A DNA stretch of 10,493 nt from JBEKYD01 sp049509915 (GTDB lineage Bacteria; Acidobacteriota; Terriglobia; Bryobacterales; Bryobacteraceae). The notes beneath the pieces were generated by a model. That model was not told the origin of the DNA and did not search any database. It saw nothing but the letters and a program-made list of their open reading frames with translations. Shown here piece after piece: positions 1 through 7,244 of the stretch (positions within the stretch are counted from its first letter, which is position 1; each line of letters starts with the position of its first letter). Location of the stretch: contig JBEKZL010000259.1 in assembly GCA_049509915.1 (NCBI GenBank), positions 1 to 10,493 of the forward strand, written 5' to 3'. The position numbers and the translations under genes were made by a program.

Positions 1-1
1 G

Positions 2-2458
2 CGCGACGAGATGCAGGATTTCGTAATTGCCTACACTGCGCGAAAGCAGCGCGCGGGGAAGCTCGATTTCCTGGACCTGCTGCTGCTTGTGCGCGACCTG
101 GTGCGCGACAACGCGGGGGTTCGCCGCTACCTGCAAGCCCGCTTCAGCCGCATCTTCGTGGACGAATTCCAGGACACCGATCCTGCCCAGGCCGAGATCC
201 TGATCCTGCTTTCGGCCGACGATCCCGCCCAGAACGACTGGCTGAAAGTCTCGCCCCTTCCAGGCAAGCTTTTCGTGGTGGGCGATCCCAAGCAATCCAT
301 TTACAAATTCCGCCGCGCCGACGTGGTGCTCTATGAAAGTGTCTGCGAGGCGCTGGCCGCGCGCGGCGTGGCGCGCATCCACTTGACCCGGAGTTTTCGC
401 GCGGTGCGGCCCATTCAGCAGCTTGTCAATGCGGCCTTCGCGCCGGAAATGGCGGGCGGCCGCGAGGGCGGCCAGGCGCGCTATGCGCCGCTCGAAGAAC
501 ACACGCCGGCCTACGGCTCTCAGCCCGCTATCGTGGTGCTTCCGGCGCCGAAGCCGTATGGTGCGATGCGTGTTAGCAAGGAAAGCATCGAAGCCTGCCT
601 GCCGGATACCATCGCGGCATATATCGATTGGCTGCGCGGCGCCAGCGGCTGGCAGGTGCGGGATCCGCGCGACGGCGCGCGCGTGCCCTTGCAGGCCAAG
701 CATATTTGCGTGTTGTTCCGCCGCCTGACGAATTACGGAGCGGACGTTTCGCGCGATTACACGCGGGCGCTCGAAGCGCGCGGCATTCCGCATCTGTTGG
801 TCGGATCGAAATCGTTTTACCACCGCGAGGAAGTGGACACCGTGCGCGCCGCGCTGGCCGCCGTCGAGTGGCCCGACGACGAGCTTTCCGTCTTCGGCAC
901 CTTGCGCGGATCGCTCTTCGCCATCCCCGACAATCTGCTGTTGCGCTTCCGCTTCGAAGTGGGCCGCCTGCATCCTTTCCGGAACGGGGAAGCGCCCGCG
1001 CCGGCTTTTGCGCGCATTGCCGATGCCCTGGCCATCCTGGCCGATCTGCATCGCAACCGCAACTACCGCCCCGTTGCGGATACCATCAACGCGCTGCTCG
1101 AGGCCACCCGCGCGCACGCCGGATTCACGCTGCGCCGCGCCGGCGCCCAGGCGCTCGCAAACGTGTATCGCATCGGCGATCTGGCGCGCACGTTCGAACT
1201 GACCGGCGGGCTGTCCTTCCGCGGCTTCGTGGAAGAATTGGCGGCGCAAGCCGAGAAGGCCGAATCGACCGAAGCGCCGGTGCTCGAAGAGGCTTCCGAC
1301 GGCGTTCGCCTGATGACCGTGCACGGCGCCAAGGGACTGGAGTTTCCCGTGGTGATCCTGGCCGATATGACCGCCAATCTCGCGGCCCGCGAGGCGGAAC
1401 GTTTTGTCGCCGGTCCGCTCTGCGCGACGCGCTTATTAAACGCCGCGCCTTGGGAACTGTTGGAGCACGAACAGCACGAACGCACCCGCGAACTCGCCGA
1501 AGGCGTGCGGGTGGCCTACGTGGCGGCTACACGCGCGCGCGACCTGCTGGTGATTCCCGGGGTGGGCGACGAGGAGCGCGAGGGCTGGCTGGGTCCGCTC
1601 AACAAAGCCATCTATCCCGCGCGCGACCAACGGCGCGCGCAAGCTTCCGCCACCGGCTGCCCCCCTTTTGCCGGCGACCGCACCGTGCTGTCTCGCCCGG
1701 GCGAGCATCCCGGACAAATCGAGGAATCCGTGCAGCCCGGCTTGCACCGGCCGCAATCGGGCGAGCACCAGGTAGTTTGGTGGGACCCATCGGCTCTGCG
1801 GTTGGATGTCGCGCCGGGATTCGGCCTGCGCCAGGAGGATATTCTGGCGGCTGAGCCCGCCGCGCGCGCCGAGGCAGGCATCGCGCGCTATAGGCAATGG
1901 CAGCACGACCGCCGCCAGGCGATCGAGAGCGGACGTCTGCCGGCTTTTCGGATTGTCTCCCCCACCGAGGGTATCGAGGATGCGCCCCAGCGCCGATCTA
2001 TATATGTTGAGGATGCCTCTACGGGCCGTGAACGGCGGGGAGGATCGAGATTCGGCATCCTGGTGCATGCGGTCCTGCGCGATTTGGATTTAAATGGCGC
2101 GGGTGACCAGATCCCGGCGATCGCACGCGTGCATGCGCGTCTGCTGGGTGCGCCGCGGGAGGAGGCCGATGCCGCGGCGGATGCGGTGGCCTCCGCATGG
2201 GCTCACCCGCTGCTCGATCGCGCCCGCGCGTCTGGGCTATGTCATCGCGAGATGCCCATTCATTTGCGGCTCGAAGACGGCCGGCTGCTGGAAGGTGTGA
2301 TGGATCTCGCATTTCTGGAGGAAGATCGCTGGGTCGTGGTCGATTTCAAAAGCGATTCGGCGAGCGCCGCGCGCTATGAACGGCAGTTGCAGTGGTATCT
2401 ATACGCACTGTGGAAACTCACGGGCCGCGAAGCCCGCGGATATTTGCTTCGCGTATAG
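2..2458 (+). CDS. addA: AddA/RecB-like UvrD-family helicase-nuclease, 5' partial
   Basis: C-terminal part of a superfamily 1A DNA helicase fused to a RecB-family nuclease, which processes double-strand breaks for recombination and degrades foreign linear DNA. The frame is open from base 2 and the Walker A motif is absent, so the true start lies upstream of the window. Counting from the ATG at 11, I see motif II DEFQD (51-55), motif III GDPKQSIYKFR (91-101), motif IV LTRSFR (125-130), motif V TVHGAKGLEF (436-445) and motif VI VAYVAATRARD (501-511). The end carries nuclease residues: FGxxxH (H686), GxxD (D765), DFK (D778, K780) and QLQWY (Q792, Y796), so both activities look intact. AddA fits the GLEFPVV wording slightly better than RecB, but the two are hard to separate without the missing N-terminus and the partner gene (AddB or RecC), which would be off the left edge. 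The family call is secure; the symbol is less so. Confidence 0.9.
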   Translation, partial: RDEMQDFVIAYTARKQRAGKLDFLDLLLLVRDLVRDNAGVRRYLQARFSRIFVDEFQDTDPAQAEILILLSADDPAQNDWLKVSPLPGKLFVVGDPKQSIYKFRRADVVLYESVCEALAARGVARIHLTRSFRAVRPIQQLVNAAFAPEMAGGREGGQARYAPLEEHTPAYGSQPAIVVLPAPKPYGAMRVSKESIEACLPDTIAAYIDWLRGASGWQVRDPRDGARVPLQAKHICVLFRRLTNYGADVSRDYTRALEARGIPHLLVGSKSFYHREEVDTVRAALAAVEWPDDELSVFGTLRGSLFAIPDNLLLRFRFEVGRLHPFRNGEAPAPAFARIADALAILADLHRNRNYRPVADTINALLEATRAHAGFTLRRAGAQALANVYRIGDLARTFELTGGLSFRGFVEELAAQAEKAESTEAPVLEEASDGVRLMTVHGAKGLEFPVVILADMTANLAAREAERFVAGPLCATRLLNAAPWELLEHEQHERTRELAEGVRVAYVAATRARDLLVIPGVGDEEREGWLGPLNKAIYPARDQRRAQASATGCPPFAGDRTVLSRPGEHPGQIEESVQPGLHRPQSGEHQVVWWDPSALRLDVAPGFGLRQEDILAAEPAARAEAGIARYRQWQHDRRQAIESGRLPAFRIVSPTEGIEDAPQRRSIYVEDASTGRERRGGSRFGILVHAVLRDLDLNGAGDQIPAIARVHARLLGAPREEADAAADAVASAWAHPLLDRARASGLCHREMPIHLRLEDGRLLEGVMDLAFLEEDRWVVVDFKSDSASAARYERQLQWYLYALWKLTGREARGYLLRV

Positions 2459-2493
2459 TCCTAAGTGCTTGCAAATGTGTTAGATTGAACCAG

Positions 2494-2515
2494 GTGCCGA
2501 GGCCAGCTTGGGCAC
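2494..2515 (+). terminator. weak hairpin after the helicase-nuclease gene
   Basis: GTGCC at 2494-2498 pairs with GGCAC at 2511-2515. Inside lie a G-G mismatch and three further pairs, one of them a G-T wobble. It starts 35 nt after the stop. There is no T run behind it, only AT-rich sequence, so termination activity is doubtful. Confidence 0.25.
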
Positions 2516-2560
2516 TAATCATTAAAAATCGTTAAAATGAGACGATTCGGTGTGAAACTG

Positions 2561-2590
2561 TTGACGTCTGGGCAGGCATCGTGATCTAAT
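2561..2590 (+). promoter_or_regulatory. candidate upstream sigma70 promoter (P1)
   Basis: TTGACG at 2561-2566, an 18-nt spacer, then TCTAAT at 2585-2590 preceded by TGA (an extended -10 TGn). Both hexamers match consensus at five of six positions, but the -10 lacks the highly conserved A at its second position. It would start transcription near 2597, about 360 nt before the secreted-protein gene. It is weaker than the candidate at 2664. Confidence 0.35.
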
Positions 2591-2663
2591 TCGGACGTAC
2601 CATTCGATGTGCGCTTTAGGGGCCTGAAACGTCGGGTTCCCCGTTGAATGCAAAGAATTTCTC

Positions 2664-2692
2664 TTGACACGGGCGCAGCGATACGATATGAA
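2664..2692 (+). promoter_or_regulatory. sigma70 promoter (P2) for the secreted protein at 2956
   Basis: A perfect TTGACA (2664-2669) is followed by an optimal 17-nt spacer and TATGAA (2687-2692), which matches four of six consensus positions including the first three. An AT-rich stretch (2648-2661) lies just upstream. Transcription would start near 2699 and give a 5' leader of about 257 nt. Confidence 0.6.
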
Positions 2693-2869
2693 TATCTTTA
2701 CTGAGTCCGCGACACATGCAATTTTTTTGGCAATCCTGCGAGCCGGCCAAAGACAAAAACTAGAGACAGGCAGCCCTATCGCAGGGCGTAGTTCGGCAGT
2801 ACCCGGTGCCAGGCAGTAGGGTTGCCGGCAAAATCTTAATGAAATCTCCGCCCGCACGGAGAAGTTCCC

Positions 2870-2891
2870 AAGGTAGTCGGAAGGTAGTTGG
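2870..2891 (+). repeat. tandem 11-bp direct repeat in the leader
   Basis: AAGGTAGTCGG at 2870-2880 is followed directly by AAGGTAGTTGG at 2881-2891, one base different. It sits 64 nt before the start codon at 2956. It could be a binding site, a spare AAGG-type ribosome site, or a chance duplication. Confidence 0.6.
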
Positions 2892-2943
2892 AGAGAGGCT
2901 CAGGTTGAGAGAGAACTTCGACCGATTCAATTTCGCAATTCAC

Positions 2944-2949
2944 AAGGAG
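2944..2949 (+). promoter_or_regulatory. Shine-Dalgarno site fixing the start at 2956
   Basis: AAGGAG with a 6-nt spacer to ATG 2956. It favours this ATG over the in-frame GTG at 2806, which has no comparable site and would place about 50 polar residues before the signal peptide. Confidence 0.85.
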
Positions 2950-2955
2950 AAGGAA

Positions 2956-4893
2956 ATGGCAGATTTTCGCAGATGGATTCTGGCGTTCGCCGCGCTGGTC
3001 CTGGTTCTAGGATCGGTAGTTCCGGCGAGCGCACAATATGGAGTTGTTTGCAGTACCTCAGCCGGGGTGGCTCCCACGCTTCGTAACGAAGGATTCACCG
3101 AACTGGTCGGTGATATCGTGCTCACCTGCTCGAAGGCTCAAGGCGCCGTGTCTACGCCAGCAGGTACCACGGTGGGACAGGCAAATATCACGGTGAACAT
3201 AGGTGCGAATACAAGTATCACCAGTCGCACTCTTCCCGTGCCTACCGGGCTATCCGCGCCCCAGGGCGTCACGTTGACTGAAGCGCTTTTGCTGGTTGAC
3301 GATCCGCAACCAGCTGTGCAAAATCCCTGCACGAACCCCTTTAACCCGACGGTAATCTGCGCGGTGACAGGCAACGGTTTTGGTTCGGAATTCACCGCCG
3401 CGCCCGCGGCCAAAAATGTTTTCCAGGGAATCCTTGGTCTGGGTGGGCCTGGGGCCAACGCGTCAACGATCACGTTCTTGGGCGTGCCGGTTGACCCGCC
3501 GGCGACCGGGACGCTCACCTATCGCATCACCAACATTCGCGTAGACGCGACGAATATCGCGCAAGGCATACCCGTGACGGCGCTCGTCACCTCCAGCGGC
3601 AGCACCTCTATCGGTATCGTCGCGGGCCAAGACACGGCTGTTGTTGGCTACTCTACCACGGGCCTGAAGCAAGATATTCCGAATTACGGGCCGGTCGTAG
3701 CCGGTTTGGTTCCGTCTTTCCTGGAATGTGAAAGCTCTCCTTTGACCAAGATAGGGGTTGCGACATTTACGGAAAACTTCGCAACTGCATTTAAGGTCAT
3801 CACCAGCCCCGGCAACGCCCAACCATGGGTAGCGCCGATCGGGTACCCGCTGAGTCCCCAGAACGTGCCGGGGACGGTCTATAACTCGGAAGGCGGCCTC
3901 CAGATCCAGATCAATGGCAGTTCGACCATTGGCGTTGCCGACCACGGGACCAGACTAGCGGTGCAGATTCTGAATGTGCCGCCGGGCGCCATTATCTACG
4001 CGGACACCTGGGCGCAGTCTCCGGCCTCTTACGGTTGCACCGACCCTGGCGTAAGCAACGCCGGTTGCGCGCTGGTTTCGGACGCCACATTGGTTACGAC
4101 CACCAGCACGGGTACGACTCCTACTCCCGCCGATCCCGGGATGAACGCGGCAATTCTGCCGGCGCTCATCGACAATAGCCTTGGTACCGCGCCTACGAGC
4201 GGTTGGATCGTTTGGGAAGTAACCAACACGAATTCGAGCGCGATTGACACGCTGGCGTTCAACATCTATGCGTCTTTCGTGGGCCAGCCGAACAACACGC
4301 TTCCCAACAAGCCGACTACTGCGTACGGCGGATTCTATCCGACCGCTGGTTCGGCTACCGCTTCCGAGCTGATCCCGACGTTCTCGTCAACCCTATCGCA
4401 AGGGCAGGCGCCCGGGACCACCCTGTTCACTGCTTCGCAGTGCGTGACGTACCTCCTGTTCCCGTACATCACCGATGCCGCCGGGTTTGACACCGGTATC
4501 GCTATCTCGAACACCTCGATGGATGTTCTTGGAACCACCCCGCAAAATACCGGAAGCTGCAGCGTCAACTTCTACAGCGGCGGCGCTCTTGCCCTGCCGG
4601 TTTACACTACGGCGGTTATTCCTGGAGGCGGAACCGATGCGTTCACGTTGGCGGGCCTCGATACGAACTATCCCGCAACGCCGGCCGTACCATTCGGTTA
4701 CGCCATCGCGACTTGCAATTTCCAATATGCTCACGGTTACAGCTTTGTGAGCGACTATCAACTGGAGCATTTCGCGGCTGCCTACCTGGCGCTGGTCATC
4801 CCGGATGCCACGCCTCGTACCGCACAACCGTTCCTTTGCTCCTCGGGTGCTTTAACCTGCACCAAGGAAACGGGCGAGCAACTCGTTCACTAA
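2956..4893 (+). CDS. secreted cysteine-paired protein of unknown function
   Basis: A 645-aa exported protein. Residues 1-26 form a Sec signal peptide: RR, a hydrophobic core, then PASA with cleavage before QYG. The mature part is rich in Thr, Ser, Gly, Ala and Pro, suggesting beta-sandwich folds. The motif NEGFTELVGDIVLTC (44-58) and a C-terminal block with LLFPYITDAAGFDTGIAIS (from 500) and HGYSFVSDY (592-600) resemble, from memory, recurrent pieces of uncharacterised acidobacterial surface proteins. There are 12 cysteines, many closely spaced in sequence, suggesting disulfides and an extracytoplasmic location. No enzyme motif, membrane anchor or sorting signal is visible. Length excludes the open stretch from 2806, because the ATG at 2956 has a strong ribosome site and starts the signal peptide. 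The gene has its own promoter and terminator and so is probably monocistronic. A structural or adhesive envelope role is inference. Confidence 0.85.
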   Translation: MADFRRWILAFAALVLVLGSVVPASAQYGVVCSTSAGVAPTLRNEGFTELVGDIVLTCSKAQGAVSTPAGTTVGQANITVNIGANTSITSRTLPVPTGLSAPQGVTLTEALLLVDDPQPAVQNPCTNPFNPTVICAVTGNGFGSEFTAAPAAKNVFQGILGLGGPGANASTITFLGVPVDPPATGTLTYRITNIRVDATNIAQGIPVTALVTSSGSTSIGIVAGQDTAVVGYSTTGLKQDIPNYGPVVAGLVPSFLECESSPLTKIGVATFTENFATAFKVITSPGNAQPWVAPIGYPLSPQNVPGTVYNSEGGLQIQINGSSTIGVADHGTRLAVQILNVPPGAIIYADTWAQSPASYGCTDPGVSNAGCALVSDATLVTTTSTGTTPTPADPGMNAAILPALIDNSLGTAPTSGWIVWEVTNTNSSAIDTLAFNIYASFVGQPNNTLPNKPTTAYGGFYPTAGSATASELIPTFSSTLSQGQAPGTTLFTASQCVTYLLFPYITDAAGFDTGIAISNTSMDVLGTTPQNTGSCSVNFYSGGALALPVYTTAVIPGGGTDAFTLAGLDTNYPATPAVPFGYAIATCNFQYAHGYSFVSDYQLEHFAAAYLALVIPDATPRTAQPFLCSSGALTCTKETGEQLVH

Positions 4894-4915
4894 CCTTCAC
4901 GGCATACGTCGTGAG

Positions 4916-4950
4916 AAAGGGGGGAGCTTCCAGCTCCCCCCTTTTTTTTT
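4916..4950 (+). terminator. intrinsic terminator of the 2956 gene
   Basis: A perfect stem GGGGGGAGCT/AGCTCCCCCC (4919-4928/4932-4941) with loop TCC is followed by nine T (4942-4950). Three upstream A residues can extend the stem to 13 bp. It begins 22 nt after the stop codon and is a textbook Rho-independent terminator. Confidence 0.95.
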
Positions 4951-4961
4951 GAGCCGGATGG

Positions 4962-4970
4962 TGCTATCAT
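4962..4970 (+). promoter_or_regulatory. extended -10 promoter for the 5022 gene
   Basis: TGCTATCAT: an extended -10 TGn at 4962-4964 followed by TATCAT, which matches five of six consensus positions. No good -35 exists at the proper distance; the terminator T run (4942-4950) lies there. Transcription would begin near 4977, giving a leader of about 45 nt. Confidence 0.55.
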
Positions 4971-5021
4971 GGTTTTCCGCGTCCACCATCCTTATTCTTT
5001 CCCTACGTCAGGAGGACGTGT

Positions 5022-7154
5022 ATGCAGAAACACCTTGCCGCTGGCAGCTTTCTAACCGCGTTGTTGATTTTCCCAGCTTTTTGTTCCGCCCAAACCGTCT
5101 CGATTGCATCCGGTAACGGACAGTTGGTTTGCGTGAATTGTCCATTGGGCGCCACGCAATTCGCCCCACTGGCAGTACAAGTGAACGATGCGGCGGGGGG
5201 GCCCGTGGCGAACGCAACTGTTACCTGGACCGACACGCAGCCTGATGGTCAGGTGACGGTCGCGACGTCTTCGACCAATGTGAACGGCCAGGCCACCTAT
5301 GCTTTGGGGCCTCAAGGACTTGTCTTCGGGCCCAGCTTCTTTCCGTTTTCGGTGGTTGCATCGGCCCTCGGTACCAGTGTTCAGTTCGTCGAGACGTCGG
5401 CTCTGGCAAGTGGGACCTTAGCTCCCTTCGCCGTCACTCTCGTTTCTGCCTCGGTGACGCCGGCGCTGACCGGCGCTGTAGGCACAACCGGCGCCACGCC
5501 GATTGTCTTGAATGTCGCCGAAACAAACCTCTTTTTTGGAAATCCGGCTCTGGCCGGAATTCAGGTGAGGCTTCAAGCTGGGACAACCGGCCCGAGCGTA
5601 AGCTGTGCTACGCAACCAGGTCAGCAGCCGGGTACCGTTCTTACCGATTCTACAGGCACGGCGAGATGCACTCCTGTCTTCGGCGGCCAGCTAGGATCCG
5701 GAACATACACGATCGTCGTGGGTGACAACCCGGGCATTATCAGCCCTCTGACGGCGGCGCTTAACGTCACGGCCGGACCTCCGGCTATTATCAAGTACAT
5801 CAGCGGCAACAACCAACGTGTTAACTCTGGTGTCAAGACGCCCTATGCGCTGACCGCGGAAGTGACCGATACCAGCGGAAATCCGTCCAATGCCGCAGCG
5901 GTCACCTGGTCCGTGACAGCGGGCGCCGCGACCCTCACCAGCGCCGTCACATCCTCGCCGTCCACTGGACTGGTTTCGGCTTTCGTAACTCCGACTGTGG
6001 GACCGGTCTCGGTAAAGGTCGCGCTTACCGGCAACACCTCCGTGCAGTATACCTTCACGGTCAACGTCAACACCATCGTCACTGCTCTGCAGGTTGTTTC
6101 CGGTAGTGGCCAGGAGGCCGTCGAGGGCGCGCCTTTCACCGCTCCGTTGATCGTGCAGGTGAACGACAACGCCTTGCTGGTCCAGGGCGCTACCGTCAAC
6201 TATGCGGTCACCAGCGGATCTGCCACCCTCAGTGCACCCACCTCCGGGACCAATGCAGAGGGGCAGGCCCAGGTAACCGCTACGGCGGGCGCCACTCCCG
6301 GCCCAGTCGTGATTACCGCCAGTGTCGTTTCCGGAACCACGACGTATACGCAGACCTTCGACCTGACCGTCCTTCCGCCCCTCGGGGTCACCGCGGTCGT
6401 GAACGCGGCTGGTTTCGACCAGTCCCCCCTGGCGGCCTCGCCGTGCAGTCTCGTTACGATCTATGGAACGGGGCTGGCCACTGGGCTGCAGGGTTTGGTG
6501 CTCCCCTTCATCGCTCCGCAGTATCAGGTAGCGGGCGTCAGCGTCCAGTTCGGCGGTGTGCCGGCCCCAATTCTGTATGTGGCGAATTTCAATGGCGTGC
6601 AATCCTTGTCGGCCCAGGTGCCCTGCGACGTGCCTTCGTCGACCGCTGTCCCGCCTGCCACGGTCCCCTTGGTGGTCACTGTCGACAACGTAGCTTTTCC
6701 CGCCTTCGCTGTGCCGGTAACGCCGTACAGCCCTGGTATCTTCCAGTTTGCGGACTCCGATGGGCAAACGCGTGCGGTCCTGGTGAGGGAGGATGGGTCT
6801 TTCATCACGGTGAATAATCCGGCGCAGCCTGGAGATACCCTGCGCATGTTTGTCACCGGACTCGGCCAGACAACGCCACCGTTGTTTACCGACGAGTTCG
6901 ATCCTCTGAGCGACCAAACCGGCACTTGGGTGCCGCAGAATCTGCCAGTGAACGCCGGCGTAATCGTGGGAGTCGATAACGGCGGGGCACTGGTTCTGTC
7001 GGCCAAGTACGCTTATGGCATGGTCGGTGTCTATGAAGTGGATTTCCAGGTGCCGAACAATGCCGCCCCTGGCAACAATGCGCCGTTCGCCGTCGTGGTG
7101 CAACAGGGTAATACTGTGGTCTTCGGGAACGGATCTCTGATCCCGATAAAGTAA
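5022..7154 (+). CDS. secreted Ig-like repeat protein with Solibacter C-terminal domain (TIGR03437)
   Basis: A 710-aa exported protein. ATG 5022 follows a consensus AGGAGG (5010-5015) at 6 nt. Residues 1-23 are a signal peptide ending CSA before QTVSIASG. About four bacterial Ig-like (Big_1/invasin-type) domains follow at roughly 24-130, 134-250, 255-350 and 354-450. Three open with a shared S-G-[NS]-[GN]-Q signature (ASGNGQ, ISGNNQ, VSGSGQ), followed by V.D..G-type strands. Residues about 453-710 match the TIGR03437 domain in order: VVNAAGF, VTIYGTGLA, VQFGGVPAPILYV, SPGIFQF, QPGDTLRMFVTGLG and VGVYEVDFQVPNNAAPGN. That domain's function is unknown; it sits at the C-terminus of many exported Solibacter proteins. 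Big_1 domains usually space out surface adhesins, so a surface or matrix role is inferred. There is no catalytic motif. The gene probably has its own promoter and ends at a hairpin shared with the convergent gene. Confidence 0.9.
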   Translation: MQKHLAAGSFLTALLIFPAFCSAQTVSIASGNGQLVCVNCPLGATQFAPLAVQVNDAAGGPVANATVTWTDTQPDGQVTVATSSTNVNGQATYALGPQGLVFGPSFFPFSVVASALGTSVQFVETSALASGTLAPFAVTLVSASVTPALTGAVGTTGATPIVLNVAETNLFFGNPALAGIQVRLQAGTTGPSVSCATQPGQQPGTVLTDSTGTARCTPVFGGQLGSGTYTIVVGDNPGIISPLTAALNVTAGPPAIIKYISGNNQRVNSGVKTPYALTAEVTDTSGNPSNAAAVTWSVTAGAATLTSAVTSSPSTGLVSAFVTPTVGPVSVKVALTGNTSVQYTFTVNVNTIVTALQVVSGSGQEAVEGAPFTAPLIVQVNDNALLVQGATVNYAVTSGSATLSAPTSGTNAEGQAQVTATAGATPGPVVITASVVSGTTTYTQTFDLTVLPPLGVTAVVNAAGFDQSPLAASPCSLVTIYGTGLATGLQGLVLPFIAPQYQVAGVSVQFGGVPAPILYVANFNGVQSLSAQVPCDVPSSTAVPPATVPLVVTVDNVAFPAFAVPVTPYSPGIFQFADSDGQTRAVLVREDGSFITVNNPAQPGDTLRMFVTGLGQTTPPLFTDEFDPLSDQTGTWVPQNLPVNAGVIVGVDNGGALVLSAKYAYGMVGVYEVDFQVPNNAAPGNNAPFAVVVQQGNTVVFGNGSLIPIK

Positions 7155-7159
7155 TCGCG

Positions 7160-7188
7160 GGCAGGTCCCCGCTTGCCGGGGACCTGCC
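7160..7188. terminator. 12-bp hairpin between convergent genes
   Basis: GGCAGGTCCCCG (7160-7171) pairs perfectly with CGGGGACCTGCC (7177-7188) around a 5-nt loop. It lies 5 nt after the stop of the plus-strand gene and 56 nt beyond the stop of the minus-strand gene. No T run follows on either strand, so it may act as a bidirectional pause/3'-end stabiliser or a U-less terminator. A second small hairpin, TCACC-TTC-GGTGA (7189-7201), follows. Confidence 0.7.
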
Positions 7189-7244
7189 TCACCTTCGGTG
7201 ACGGTTACCGAGCCGCGACCGTAAGGGAGCGGTTTCCAGCCGTA

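Larger units (their letters stand above)
2699..2955 (+). other. long structured 5' leader of the 2956 gene
   Basis: About 257 nt without a convincing gene between the likely transcription start and the start codon. Inverted repeats are GCCCT/AGGGC (2773-2777/2783-2787), GGCA-gt-ACCC/GGGTTGCC (2795-2804/2818-2825, two-base bulge) and TCTCCG/CGGAGA (2845-2850/2857-2862, loop CCCGCA). GGCAGTA occurs twice (2795-2801 and 2812-2818). A near-perfect tandem 11-mer, AAGGTAGTYGG, lies at 2870-2891. I recognise no known riboswitch. In-frame codons are open from a GTG at 2806, but they lack a ribosome-binding site and precede the obvious signal peptide, so I treat them as untranslated. Confidence 0.45.

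Noticed and set aside
628..1854. 408-codon open frame in another plus-strand frame inside the helicase-nuclease gene
   Set aside because: Arg/Ala/Gly-rich low-complexity translation overlapping well-defined helicase motifs; a shadow frame.
1436..2068. 210-codon minus-strand open frame inside the helicase-nuclease gene
   Set aside because: No recognisable motif, and it lies antisense to conserved helicase motif VI and the approach to the nuclease domain; a shadow frame.
2522..2857. 111-codon minus-strand open frame in the intergenic region
   Set aside because: It runs antisense across both candidate promoters and part of the leader, has no ribosome-binding site, and its translation shows no domain-like pattern. 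A small antisense gene cannot be fully excluded.
2806..2955. N-terminal extension of the secreted protein from a GTG at 2806
   Set aside because: It would put 50 mostly polar residues before a perfect signal peptide. The ATG at 2956 has AAGGAG at 6 nt, and the GTG has none.
2699..2955. Known riboswitch in the long leader
   Set aside because: I looked for cobalamin, c-di-GMP, glycine and tetrahydrofolate core motifs and saw none, so no class is assigned.
5691..7103. Long (470-codon) open frame on the minus strand inside the Ig-repeat gene
   Set aside because: It is rich in Arg, Gly, His and Asp, without domains, signal peptide or ribosome-binding site. It mirrors the codon bias of the clear gene on the plus strand and is a GC-driven shadow.
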